This document shows positions 7,429 through 14,693 of a stretch of 20,191 bases of DNA, in pieces. The stretch's first letter is position 1. Each line of letters begins with the position of its first letter. This DNA is from Pseudomonadota bacterium (GTDB lineage Bacteria; Pseudomonadota; Alphaproteobacteria; Rhizobiales; Methylopilaceae), in contig JAEZCD010000087.1 of the NCBI GenBank assembly GCA_023430145.1, forward strand, positions 1 to 20,191, written 5' to 3'. Under the pieces are notes generated by a model that worked only from the letters and a program-made list of their open reading frames with translations, had not been told where the DNA came from and did no database searches. The translations under genes and the position numbers were made by a program.

Positions 7429-7911
7429 ATGGCGGACAATCTGCAGTCGCTCGGCGATCTCGGCACCGCGCTGCGCGGGCCGGCGGCCGAGGAAGCCCCC
7501 AAGCACGTCAAGAAGGTCGACCCGCAGGGCCGCGCCTATGCCACCGGCAAGCGCAAGGACGCGGTCGCCCGCGTCTGGATCAAGCCCGGCCCGGGCCAGA
7601 TCACGGTCAACGAGCGCCCGCTCGAGACCTATTTCGCCCGCCCGGTGCTGCGCATGCTGCTGCAGCAGCCGCTCGCGGTCGCCAACCGGCAGGGCCAGTA
7701 CGACGTCGTCGTCACGGTGACCGGCGGCGGCCTCTCGGGCCAGGCCGGCGCGGTCCGCCACGGCATCTCCAAGGCGCTCACCTATTACGAGCCGGAGCTG
7801 CGTGGGGTCCTGAAGAAGGAAGGCTTTTTGACCCGCGACTCGCGCGTCGTCGAGCGCAAGAAGTACGGCCGCGCGAAAGCCCGCCGCAGCTTCCAGTTCT
7901 CCAAGCGCTGA
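7429..7911 (+). CDS. rpsI: 30S ribosomal protein S9
   Basis: S9 belongs to the head of the small subunit and reaches the P site with its C-terminal tail. The 160-residue product has an alphaproteobacterial-type N-terminal extension of about 35 residues. The core follows, beginning YATGKRKDAVARVWIKPG and continuing through GGGLSGQAGAVRHGISKAL. The protein ends in the universally conserved SKR tail that contacts P-site tRNA. AGGAG at 7415-7419 lies inside the end of rplM at good spacing, so translation of the pair is probably coupled. In several rhizobia argC follows rpsI; here it does not, and the next 224 nt are palindromic repeats followed by an unrelated GST gene. Confidence 0.98.
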   Translation: MADNLQSLGDLGTALRGPAAEEAPKHVKKVDPQGRAYATGKRKDAVARVWIKPGPGQITVNERPLETYFARPVLRMLLQQPLAVANRQGQYDVVVTVTGGGLSGQAGAVRHGISKALTYYEPELRGVLKKEGFLTRDSRVVERKKYGRAKARRSFQFSKR

Positions 7912-7924
7912 GATTTCTTCTCTT

Positions 7925-8042
7925 CCCTCTCCCATCGGGAGAGGGTGCCGCCGCAGGCGGCGGGTGAGGGGCTGCGGAGCCTCAGAACGAGCGCCGTACC
8001 CTCATCCGGCCGCTCCGCGGCCACCTCGGATCAAGTCCGGGG
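7925..8042. repeat. Mosaic of short palindromic repeats downstream of rpsI
   Basis: Four hairpins follow each other. CCCTCTCCC/GGGAGAGGG has a 3-nt loop (7925-7945). GCCGCC/GGCGGC has a GCA loop (7947-7961). GGCCGC/GCGGCC has a TCC loop (8008-8022). CCTCGGA/TCCGGGG has a TCAAG loop and one G-T pair (8024-8042). The wording (CCCTCTCCC...GGGTGAGGG, CCCTCATCCGGCC, GATCAAGTCCGGGG) is the kind found in many copies between genes of alphaproteobacteria, similar to REP-type elements. Such elements can stabilise 3' ends or act as weak terminators. None here is followed by a T tract. No coding potential is seen. Confidence 0.7.
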
Positions 8043-8092
8043 CAGGCTCTTCTCCTCCTTGGAAGAAGTAAAGAGGCGGAGCGAAATCATCG

Positions 8093-8124
8093 GGCGGACG
8101 GGCGACCGTCCGCCTTTTCCTTTT
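8093..8124 (+). terminator. Intrinsic-terminator-like hairpin in the leader of the GST gene
   Basis: GGCGGACGG (8093-8101) and CCGTCCGCC (8106-8114) form a perfect 9-bp stem around a GCGA tetraloop, followed by TTTTCCTTTT. This is the best intrinsic terminator shape in the window. It could end rpsI transcripts. It lies only 11 nt before the GST start codon, and the GST ribosome binding site (GGAGG, 8126-8130) begins right after the T tract. Any GST transcript begun upstream must therefore cross it. Confidence 0.75.
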
Positions 8125-8135
8125 CGGAGGCCGCC

Positions 8136-9116
8136 ATGGGTCTGCTCGTCGACGGCGTGTGGCACGACCGCTGGTACGACACGGCTGCGAGCGGCGGCCG
8201 ATTCGTTCGCGCCGACAGCGCCTTCCGCAACTTTGTGACGCCCGACGGCAACCCCGGCCCGAGCGGCGAGGGCGGCTTTGCCGCCGACTCCGACCGCTAC
8301 CACCTCTACATCGCCCGCGCCTGCCCCTGGGCGCACCGCACGACGATCTTCCGGGCGCTGAAAGACCTTGAGGAGCACATCTCGATCTCGGTCGTGCACT
8401 GGCTGATGGCCGAGCACGGCTGGACCTTTTCACCCGCGCCGGGCGTGATCCCGGACGAGGTCAACGGCGCCGATTACCTGCACGAGATCTACACGCTCGC
8501 CGACCCGGCCTATACCGGCCGCGTCACCGTGCCGGTCCTCTGGGACAAGCGGCGGCGGACGATCGTCAGCAACGAATCCTCGGAGATCATCCGCATGCTC
8601 AACAGCGCCTTCGACGGCGCCGGCGCGCGGGCGGGCGACTGGTATCCGGCCGAGCATCGCGAGGAGATCGACGCGCTGAACGCGCGCATCTACGACACCG
8701 TCAACAACGGCGTCTACAAGGCGGGCTTCGCCGGCACGCAGGCGGCGCACGAGGAGGCGATCGGCCCGCTGTTCGAGACGCTCGACTGGCTCGAGCGGCG
8801 CCTCGCGGGGCAGCGCTGGCTCTGCGGGGCCCGGCAGACCGAGGCCGACTGGCGGCTCTTCACCACGCTGCTGCGCTTCGACCCGGTCTATGTCGGCCAC
8901 TTCAAGTGCAACCTGCGCCGCCTCGCCGACTACCCAAACCTGTTCTCCTATACGCGCGAGCTGTTTCGTGTCCGCGGCATCCGGGAGACGGTCGATTTCG
9001 AGCACATCAAGCGCCACTATTACGAGAGCCACCGCGCGATCAACCCGACCGGCATCGTGCCGCTCGGCCCCGTGATCGACTTCGACGCGGAGCCGACGCG
9101 GTCGTTCCTGCAGTAG
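8136..9116 (+). CDS. yqjG: Glutathionyl-hydroquinone reductase (Xi-class glutathione transferase, YqjG/ECM4 family)
   Basis: These cytoplasmic enzymes use a catalytic cysteine and glutathione to remove glutathione from glutathionyl-hydroquinones. The 326-residue length matches the family (E. coli YqjG is about 328). The catalytic motif is ARACPWAHRT with Cys63, in the thioredoxin-like N-terminal domain. The VPVLWDKRRRTIVSNESSEIIRMLN stretch (about 131-155) supplies the glutathione-binding VPVL and the acidic/Ser pair. The helical C-terminal domain carries RQTEADWRLFTTLLRFDPVYVGHFKCN, a hallmark of the class. GGAGG at 8126-8130 gives a strong ribosome binding site. It converges with the DUF1428 gene. 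The leader contains a terminator-like hairpin. Confidence 0.93.
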   Translation: MGLLVDGVWHDRWYDTAASGGRFVRADSAFRNFVTPDGNPGPSGEGGFAADSDRYHLYIARACPWAHRTTIFRALKDLEEHISISVVHWLMAEHGWTFSPAPGVIPDEVNGADYLHEIYTLADPAYTGRVTVPVLWDKRRRTIVSNESSEIIRMLNSAFDGAGARAGDWYPAEHREEIDALNARIYDTVNNGVYKAGFAGTQAAHEEAIGPLFETLDWLERRLAGQRWLCGARQTEADWRLFTTLLRFDPVYVGHFKCNLRRLADYPNLFSYTRELFRVRGIRETVDFEHIKRHYYESHRAINPTGIVPLGPVIDFDAEPTRSFLQ

Positions 9117-9165
9117 CGGCGGTGCCGGCGCGGGCGTCGCGGAGGCATTCCGGCGCCGTCCCCGG

Positions 9166-9180
9166 CGCGCCGAAGGCGCG
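9166..9180. repeat. Small GC hairpin between convergent genes
   Basis: CGCGCC and GGCGCG enclose a GAA loop in the 128-nt space between the GST stop and the DUF1428 stop. There is no T tract on either side. It may help end transcripts from both sides but is a weak candidate; nothing else was seen in this gap. Confidence 0.3.
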
Positions 9181-9244
9181 GGAACGGGACCAGCTTCTCA
9201 CCGCCGATGCGTAGCCCGACGGCCTCGAAAGCCGCCGGATCGCC

Positions 9245-9598
9245 TCACATCTCGACGAAGCTCTGGAAGCCGCCGAAGATCATGCGCTTGCCATCGAAGG
9301 GCATGGTCTCCCCGTCGTGCTTCAGGCGCGGATCGGCCATCACTTTCGCCACAACGTCGTCGCGGTGCTTGCGGTCCTGGTAGGTCACCCAGGCGAACAC
9401 GACGACCTCGTCGTCCTTGGCCTGCACGGCGCGCGGAAAGGAGGTCAGCTCGCCATAGGGCACGTCGTCGCCGATCGCCTCGACATAGTCGATGGCGCCA
9501 TGATCCTTCCAGACGCTGCCGGCCGTGCGCGCGAGATCCTTGTAGGCATCGAGATTGGCCTTCGGCACCGCCAGCACGAAGCCATCCACATAGGGCAT
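9245..9598 (-). CDS. DUF1428 family protein
   Basis: This 117-residue protein of the dimeric alpha+beta barrel fold begins MPYVDGFVLAVPKANLDAYK and continues with the DHGAIDYVEAIGDDVP region. It ends in PFDGKRMIFGGFQSFVEM, all typical of DUF1428 (relatives of E. coli YbaA). No reaction is known for the family. The start at 9598 was chosen because it opens directly with the family N-terminus and has GAGGAG about 8 nt upstream; the open frame continues much further upstream without any family sequence. It is divergent from the SDR gene across 213 nt. A shared control region is possible, as both could belong to a small stress or detoxification set, but this is inference. Confidence 0.9.
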   Translation of the reverse strand: MPYVDGFVLAVPKANLDAYKDLARTAGSVWKDHGAIDYVEAIGDDVPYGELTSFPRAVQAKDDEVVVFAWVTYQDRKHRDDVVAKVMADPRLKHDGETMPFDGKRMIFGGFQSFVEM

Positions 9599-9634
9599 TT
9601 TCCGTCTCCTCTCGTTGGTCGGGCAAAGGACGAG

Positions 9635-9647
9635 CGTCGCAGCGACG
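9635..9647. promoter_or_regulatory. Operator-like perfect dyad between divergent DUF1428 and SDR genes
   Basis: CGTCGC and GCGACG flank a single A, making a 13-nt perfect dyad 37 nt upstream of the DUF1428 ATG. A position like this fits a repressor site, but short GC dyads are common at this base composition. No regulator gene is adjacent. Confidence 0.25.
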
Positions 9648-9811
9648 ATCCGACAGCGGCGCGGCGATTTTGCGGACGTCGGTCGGCCCGCGGGTTCTCC
9701 GCATGGAGCCTCTCGTCCAACTGGTCGATTCCGGAGCAAGTTCCGGAGTGCACGCCCCATCCAGGCGGGGGATGTCACCGCCTCGATCATGTCGAGCGGA
9801 GGACGAAGGCG

Positions 9812-10576
9812 ATGGGCGTGCTGAACGGCAAGGTGGCCATCATCACGGGGGCCGGCTCGGGAATCGGGCGGGCGGCGGCGCGGCTGTTCGCGGCCGAGGG
9901 CGCGCGGCTGATCCTCAACGGGCGCGATCCGGCGCGGCTCGCAGGCGTCGCCGCCTCGATCGGGAAAGACCGGGCGGTCGCGGTCGCGGGAGACGTGCGC
10001 GAGGAGACGACCGCGGGACGCCTCGTCGAGGAAGCGCGAGAAAGGTTCGGCGGTCTCGACATCGGTTTCAACAATGCCGGGTTCCTCGGCGAAAGCACGC
10101 CGATCGCCGAGCTCGGGCTCGACGCCTGGCACAAGACGCTCGACGTGAACCTCACGAGCGCATTCCTGGCCGCTCGCGCCCAGGTTCCGGCGCTGATGGA
10201 GCGCGGCGGCGGGTCGCTGATCTTCACCTCGAGCTTCGTCGGCCACACCGCCGGCCTGCCCGGCATGAGCGCCTATTCGGCCGCCAAGGCCGGCCTGATC
10301 GGCCTCGCCAAGGCGCTCGCGGGCGAGCTCGGGCCGCGCGGGATCAGAGTGAACGCGCTTCTCCCGGGCGGCACCGATACGCCGATGAGCATCACCAACC
10401 GGCCGGACGCGACACAGGAGACGCAGGAGTTCGTGAACGGCCTGCACGCGCTGAAGCGCATGGCGCGGCCCGAGGAGATCGCGCAAGGCGCGCTCTTCCT
10501 CGCCTCCGATGCCGGCAGCTTCGTCACCGGAACGGCAATGCTGGTCGACGGCGGCGCCTCGATCTGCCGAGTTTGA
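9812..10576 (+). CDS. Short-chain dehydrogenase/reductase (classical SDR)
   Basis: This is a 254-residue classical SDR that oxidises or reduces an alcohol/carbonyl with NAD(P). The cofactor motif is TGAGSGIG (12-19). NNAG is at 87-90, the catalytic Ser is 140 or 141 (FTSSF), and the Tyr155-x3-Lys159 pair lies in SAYSAAK. The segment GIRVNALLPGGTDTPM (177-192) and the VTGTAMLVDGGAS end (238-250) complete the set. Arg38 in NGRDPARL hints at NADP use, although this is a weak sign. The substrate cannot be told. The ATG at 9812 opens the conserved MGVLNGKVAIITG and has GGAGG about 10 nt upstream. The stop lies 20 nt from that of the convergent exonuclease gene. Confidence 0.93.
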   Translation: MGVLNGKVAIITGAGSGIGRAAARLFAAEGARLILNGRDPARLAGVAASIGKDRAVAVAGDVREETTAGRLVEEARERFGGLDIGFNNAGFLGESTPIAELGLDAWHKTLDVNLTSAFLAARAQVPALMERGGGSLIFTSSFVGHTAGLPGMSAYSAAKAGLIGLAKALAGELGPRGIRVNALLPGGTDTPMSITNRPDATQETQEFVNGLHALKRMARPEEIAQGALFLASDAGSFVTGTAMLVDGGASICRV

Positions 10577-10596
10577 GGCCGCACCCGGCCCGCCCC

Positions 10597-11397
10597 TCAC
10601 CCCAGGCTCGCCAGCACCGGCACGTGGTCGGAGGGGCGCTCCCAGCCGCGCACCTCCTTCAGCACGCTGATGCCGCCGAGCGAGGGGGCGAGATCCGGCG
10701 AGGCCCAGATGTGGTCGAGCCGGCGCCCGCGGTCGGCGGCGCGCCAGTCGGCGGCGCGGTAGCTCCACCAGGTGTAGAGCCGCGTCGGCTCCGGAATCTC
10801 GCGCCGCATGACGTCCACCCAGGCGCCGCCGGCCTGCGCGCGGCCGAACTTCTCCACCTCGATCGGCGTGTGGCTGACGACCTTCAGCAGCTGCTTGTGG
10901 CTCCAGACGTCGGTCTCGAGCGGCGCCACGTTGAGGTCGCCGACCAGAATCTGGTTCGCGCCCGCCTTCTGCGCGGCGGACCAGGCGCGCATCTCGTCCA
11001 GGAAGGCGAGCTTGTGCGCGAATTTCGGGTTTATCTCCGGATCGGGCTCGTCGCCGCCGGCCGGCACGTAGAAATTGTGCACCGTCACCGGCCCGGCGCC
11101 GCCGTCGATCGTCGCCGCGACATGCCGGCAGTCGCGCTTCTCACAGAAATCGTCCTGCTGCACGGCGAGGAACGGTTTTCGCGAGAGGATGGCGACGCCG
11201 TGATAGCCTTTCTGGCCGTTCAGCGCCGCGTGCCGATAGCCGAGCTTTCTGAAGCCGGCGAGCGGGAAGGCGTCGTCCGGGCACTTCGTCTCCTGCAGGC
11301 ACAGCACGTCCGGCGCCTCCTCGGCGATCAGCCGGGCGGCGAGGTCGAAGCGCAGGCGGACGGAGTTGATGTTCCAGGTGGCGATGCGGAGCGGCAT
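10597..11397 (-). CDS. xth: Exodeoxyribonuclease III (AP endonuclease)
   Basis: This DNA repair enzyme of the exonuclease-endonuclease-phosphatase fold cuts at abasic sites and has 3'-5' exonuclease and 3'-phosphatase activity. The 266 residues show all catalytic motifs: ATWNINSVR (6-14), LQETK with metal-binding Glu36, HNFYVPAG with Tyr110, and GDLNVAP with Asp154/Asn156. RRLDHIW (Asp228) and PSDHVP (Asp257, His258) follow. The ATG at 11397 begins the conserved MPLRIATWN; the frame extends to 11580 but that part has no family sequence and overlaps the control region of the divergent E1 gene. No operon partner is visible. Confidence 0.95.
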   Translation of the reverse strand: MPLRIATWNINSVRLRFDLAARLIAEEAPDVLCLQETKCPDDAFPLAGFRKLGYRHAALNGQKGYHGVAILSRKPFLAVQQDDFCEKRDCRHVAATIDGGAGPVTVHNFYVPAGGDEPDPEINPKFAHKLAFLDEMRAWSAAQKAGANQILVGDLNVAPLETDVWSHKQLLKVVSHTPIEVEKFGRAQAGGAWVDVMRREIPEPTRLYTWWSYRAADWRAADRGRRLDHIWASPDLAPSLGGISVLKEVRGWERPSDHVPVLASLG

Positions 11398-11579
11398 GCG
11401 GCCGGACCCTAGAGGATGTGCCGGCTTTGCGGAATCGCCCGGGCGCGGTCTTTCGCCGCCGTCCACGGGTTTGGTGCGCCGACGGCCGCCCCGTAGCCGC
11501 GACTCCGCCGCCGCCGGATCGGTGTATTCTAGGCACTGGTTCCCGCGTACCAGGAGTTTCGCGGGGCGGGAGGCAGGCA

Positions 11580-13973
11580 ATGTCCGGCGTCGATATGAAC
11601 ACCCTCGCCGCGCTCGAGCGAAAAGTGCTGTGGCTGGCGACGTGGATGATCCACAACGCCAACCACCTGCGCGACAACCCGGACGGGCTGAAGATCGGCG
11701 GCCATCAGGCCTCCTCCGCCTCCATGGCGACGATCATGACGGCGCTCTATTTCGAGGTGCTGCGGCCGCAGGATCGCGTCGCCGTCAAGCCCCACGCGAG
11801 CCCGATCCTGCATGCCATCCAGTACCTGCTCGGCCGGCAGAGCCTCGACAAGATCCAGAATTTTCGCGGCTATGGCGGCGCCCAGTCCTACCCCTCGCGG
11901 ACCAAGGATACGGACGTCGATTTTTCGACCGGCTCGGTCGGCCTCGGCGTCGCGCAGACCATCTTTGCCTCGCTCGTGCAGGACTATCTGCGGCTGAAGG
12001 GGCTCGGCACCTGGCGCCCCGAGGGGCGCATGATCGGCCTTCTGGGCGATGCGGAGATGGACGAGGGCAACATCTTCGAGGCGCTGCTCGAGGGCTGGAA
12101 GAACGGGCTGCGCAACACCTGGTGGGTGGTCGACTACAATCGCCAGAGTCTCGACGCCGTCGTCCGCGAGGGTCTCTGGTCGCGCTTCGAGGCGATGTTC
12201 GCCGCCTTCGGCTGGGACGTCGTCGTGCTCCGGCACGGCAAGCTGCAGGAGGCGGCCTTCGCCGAGCCGGGCGGCGAGAAGCTGCGCGACTGGATCGAGT
12301 CGGCGTCGAACCAGCTCTACTCGGCGCTCACCTTCCAGGGCGGCGCCGCCTGGCGCGCGCGCCTCATGGAGGATCTCGGCGACCAGGGGCCGGTCTCGGC
12401 GCTGATCGGCCGGCGCAGCGACGACGAGCTCGCCGCCCTGATGGGCAATCTCGGCGGGCACGACCTCTCGTCGCTGCTGGAGGCCTTCCGCGCGGCCGAG
12501 AAACACGACCGGCCGGTGTGCTTCATCGCCTACACCATCAAGGGCTTCGGGCTCCCCATCGCCGGCCACAAGGACAATCATGCCGGCCTCATGACGACGA
12601 AGCAGATCGAGGGCCTGCGCGCCGCGCTCGGCATCCGCGAGGGGCACGAATGGGATTCCTTCGAGGGTTTTGACGCCGACACCGCGGCGGCGGCCGAAGA
12701 CTTCCTCGCCCGGGTGCCGTTCGTGCAGGACGGGCCGCGGCGGCTCGAGGCGCCGACGATCGCGGTGCCGGAAAAGCTCGAGCTTCGTGCGCAGCCGGTG
12801 ATGTCGACCCAGCACGGCTTCGGCCTTCTCATGCAGGGGATCGCCCGCGGCGAGGAGACTTTCGCCCGGCGCGTCGTCAGCACCTCGCCGGACGTCACCG
12901 TCTCGACCAATCTCGGCCCCTGGGTGAACGAGCGCGGCCTGTTCGCCCGGCAGGAGATGGCGGATCTGTTCAAGAAGGAGCGCATCCCCTCCACCTTCAC
13001 CTGGGATTTCCGCCCCTCGGGACAGCATTTCGAGCTCGGCATCGCCGAGAGCAATCTCTTTCTCATGCTGTCGGCGCTCGGCCTGTCGCACTCGCTGTTC
13101 GGCGAGCGCCTCCTGCCGGTCGGCACGCTCTACGACCCGTTCATCCTGCGCGGCGCCGACGCCCTCAACTACGCCTGCTACCAGGACGCCCGCTTCATCC
13201 TCGCCGCGACCCCCTCGGGCGTGACGCTGGCGCCCGAGGGCGGCGCCCACCAGTCGATCGCGACGCCGCTCGTCGGCATCGGCCAGGATGGGCTCGCGAG
13301 CTTCGAGCCGGCCTTCGTCGACGAGCTCGCGACCATCCTGCGATGGAGCTTCGACTACATGCAGCGCACCGGCGATCCGGAGCCGGACGAGACCACCTGG
13401 CTGCGCGACGAGGTGGGCGGCTCGGTCTATCTGCGCCTCAGCACGCGCGCGCTCGAGCAGCCGCAGCGGAAGATGACGCCGGAGCTCGCCCGCGACATCG
13501 TCAATGGCGGCTACTGGATGCGGCCGCCGGGGCCGAACGCGCAGATCGTCGTCGCCTATACGGGCGCGGTGGCGCCGGAGGCGATGGAGGCGGTCGGCCT
13601 GATCGCCGAGGACCGCCGCGACGTCGGCCTGCTCGCGATCACCTCGGCCGATCGCCTGAACGCCGGCTGGACCGCGGCGCAGCGGGCGCGCGAGCACGGC
13701 ATCGCCGCCGCGCGCAGCCATGTCGAACGGCTGCTCGGACAGCTCCACTCCCATTGCGGCCTCGTCACGGTGATCGACGGCCACCCGGCGACGCTCGCCT
13801 GGCTCGGCGCCGTGCACGGCCACCGGACGCGCTCGCTCGGGGTGGAGCATTTCGGCCAGACCGGCAGCATCGCCGAGCTTTATCGCCACTACGGCATCGA
13901 CGCCGACGGCATCGCCATGGCGGCGCAGGCGCTGGTGCCCGGCCGTCCGGTGCGCGGCTTCGCGTACGGGTAG
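11580..13973 (+). CDS. AceE-like homodimeric E1 / transketolase family enzyme (2-oxoacid dehydrogenase E1)
   Basis: This is a 797-residue thiamine diphosphate enzyme related to the homodimeric E1 of pyruvate dehydrogenase (E. coli AceE, 887 residues) and often annotated simply as transketolase. Seen in order: GGHQASSASM (40-49), KPHASPILHAIQYLLGR (70-86), NFRGYGGAQSYPSRTKD (94-110) and DFSTGSVGLG (114-123). The ThDP-Mg motif follows, GDAEMDEGN (156-164) with Asn187 (VVDYN). TIKGFGLPIAGHKDNHAG and a complete pyrimidine and C-terminal domain come after. The protein lacks the long N-terminal part that in AceE binds E2. Pseudomonas MdeB, a 2-oxobutyrate dehydrogenase E1, is a possible functional parallel. 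GGGAGG precedes the ATG. No E2, E3 or regulator gene is nearby; a DHFR-like gene follows by 10 nt. Confidence 0.85.
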   Translation: MSGVDMNTLAALERKVLWLATWMIHNANHLRDNPDGLKIGGHQASSASMATIMTALYFEVLRPQDRVAVKPHASPILHAIQYLLGRQSLDKIQNFRGYGGAQSYPSRTKDTDVDFSTGSVGLGVAQTIFASLVQDYLRLKGLGTWRPEGRMIGLLGDAEMDEGNIFEALLEGWKNGLRNTWWVVDYNRQSLDAVVREGLWSRFEAMFAAFGWDVVVLRHGKLQEAAFAEPGGEKLRDWIESASNQLYSALTFQGGAAWRARLMEDLGDQGPVSALIGRRSDDELAALMGNLGGHDLSSLLEAFRAAEKHDRPVCFIAYTIKGFGLPIAGHKDNHAGLMTTKQIEGLRAALGIREGHEWDSFEGFDADTAAAAEDFLARVPFVQDGPRRLEAPTIAVPEKLELRAQPVMSTQHGFGLLMQGIARGEETFARRVVSTSPDVTVSTNLGPWVNERGLFARQEMADLFKKERIPSTFTWDFRPSGQHFELGIAESNLFLMLSALGLSHSLFGERLLPVGTLYDPFILRGADALNYACYQDARFILAATPSGVTLAPEGGAHQSIATPLVGIGQDGLASFEPAFVDELATILRWSFDYMQRTGDPEPDETTWLRDEVGGSVYLRLSTRALEQPQRKMTPELARDIVNGGYWMRPPGPNAQIVVAYTGAVAPEAMEAVGLIAEDRRDVGLLAITSADRLNAGWTAAQRAREHGIAAARSHVERLLGQLHSHCGLVTVIDGHPATLAWLGAVHGHRTRSLGVEHFGQTGSIAELYRHYGIDADGIAMAAQALVPGRPVRGFAYG

Positions 13974-13983
13974 ACGCCGCCGG

Positions 13984-14583
13984 ATGCCCTTGCAGGTCGA
14001 AGGCTTCGCCATCGTCTCCGAAGACGGCATGATCGCCGACGCGCGCGGCGTCATGCCGGCTTCGCTGCAGATCGAGGCGGACCAGAGATTCTTCTTCGGC
14101 CGGCTCGCGGAGGCGGCGCTGATCGTGCACGGCAAGAATTCGCGCGAGCACTTTTCCGGGACCCGGGATCGTCCGCGCCTGATCGCCACGAGAAGCGTCG
14201 AGACCGGCGAATCAGTCGCGGGCGAGCCGCGGACGCTCCTCTGGAACCCGGCCGGCCTGCCGTTCGAGGCCGCCGCCGAACAGCTCGGCGTAACGGAAGG
14301 ATTCGCGGCGGTGCTGGGCGGCCCGAGCATCTACGGCCTGTTCCTGCCGCGCTACGACGCCTTCGACCTGTCGCGTGCCGCCGGGGTGAGGCTGCCGGGC
14401 GGGCTCGGCGTTTTCCCCGAAGTGCCGGCGAAAAGGCCCAAGGCGGTGCTCGAGGCCGCCGGGCTCGCGCTCGACGAGCGGCGCCTGCTCGATCCGGAGG
14501 CGGGCGTGACGGTGGCGATCTGGCGGCGCGTCGGGGCGTCATTCCGGCACGGCGCGCAGCGCCGGGCCCGGAATGACGCCTGA
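13984..14583 (+). CDS. Dihydrofolate reductase-like protein
   Basis: This 199-residue protein has the DHFR/RibD-C fold pattern. VEGFAIVSEDGMIADARGVMP (5-25) forms the first strand and loop, with EADQRFF (31-37) where DHFR has its substrate-binding Asp. AALIVHGKNSRE (44-55) corresponds to the usual MGRKT region and carries less of the motif. GGPSIYGLFLPRYD (112-125) matches the NADPH-binding GGxxxY signature. It is a divergent member of the family, so true dihydrofolate reduction is uncertain; a pterin, flavin or other NADPH-dependent reduction is possible. It starts 10 nt after the E1 stop with a poor ribosome binding site, so translation is probably coupled. Residues 185-199 are encoded by a palindromic repeat and are unlikely to be part of the ancestral protein. 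Confidence 0.75.
   Translation: MPLQVEGFAIVSEDGMIADARGVMPASLQIEADQRFFFGRLAEAALIVHGKNSREHFSGTRDRPRLIATRSVETGESVAGEPRTLLWNPAGLPFEAAAEQLGVTEGFAAVLGGPSIYGLFLPRYDAFDLSRAAGVRLPGGLGVFPEVPAKRPKAVLEAAGLALDERRLLDPEAGVTVAIWRRVGASFRHGAQRRARNDA
14535..14580. repeat. REP-like palindrome forming the 3' end of the DHFR-like gene
   Basis: Perfect 13-nt arms GGCGTCATTCCGG (14535-14547) and CCGGAATGACGCC (14568-14580) enclose a smaller hairpin, GGCGC/GCGCC with a GCA loop (14551-14563). The wording GTCATTCCGG...CCGGAATGAC is a familiar dispersed intergenic repeat in alphaproteobacteria. Here it lies inside the reading frame, and the TGA stop follows at once. Confidence 0.85.
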
Positions 14584-14693
14584 AGCTGCCACTGACAGGA
14601 AAAAGAACCGGTTGATGACCTGTCTGAGCGCTGGCGGCGCGCACGGCGGCGCTCTAGGCAGGAATCGGGTCTCGAAACACAGGAGGGAACGGG

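Noticed and set aside
9140..9185. Second copy of the GTCATTCCGG palindrome near GGCATTCCGG
   Set aside because: Only about 8-9 bases agree on the left side and no matching right arm is present.
9245..10768. Fusion of DUF1428 to a long upstream extension
   Set aside because: The extension is antisense to the SDR gene and of low complexity. A good ribosome binding site lies directly before the 9598 ATG.
11529..14330. Open frame of 933 codons antisense to the E1 and DHFR-like genes
   Set aside because: The sense strand has clear ThDP-enzyme motifs throughout. The antisense product is Arg/Ala/Glu-rich without any domain, as expected from high-GC codon bias.
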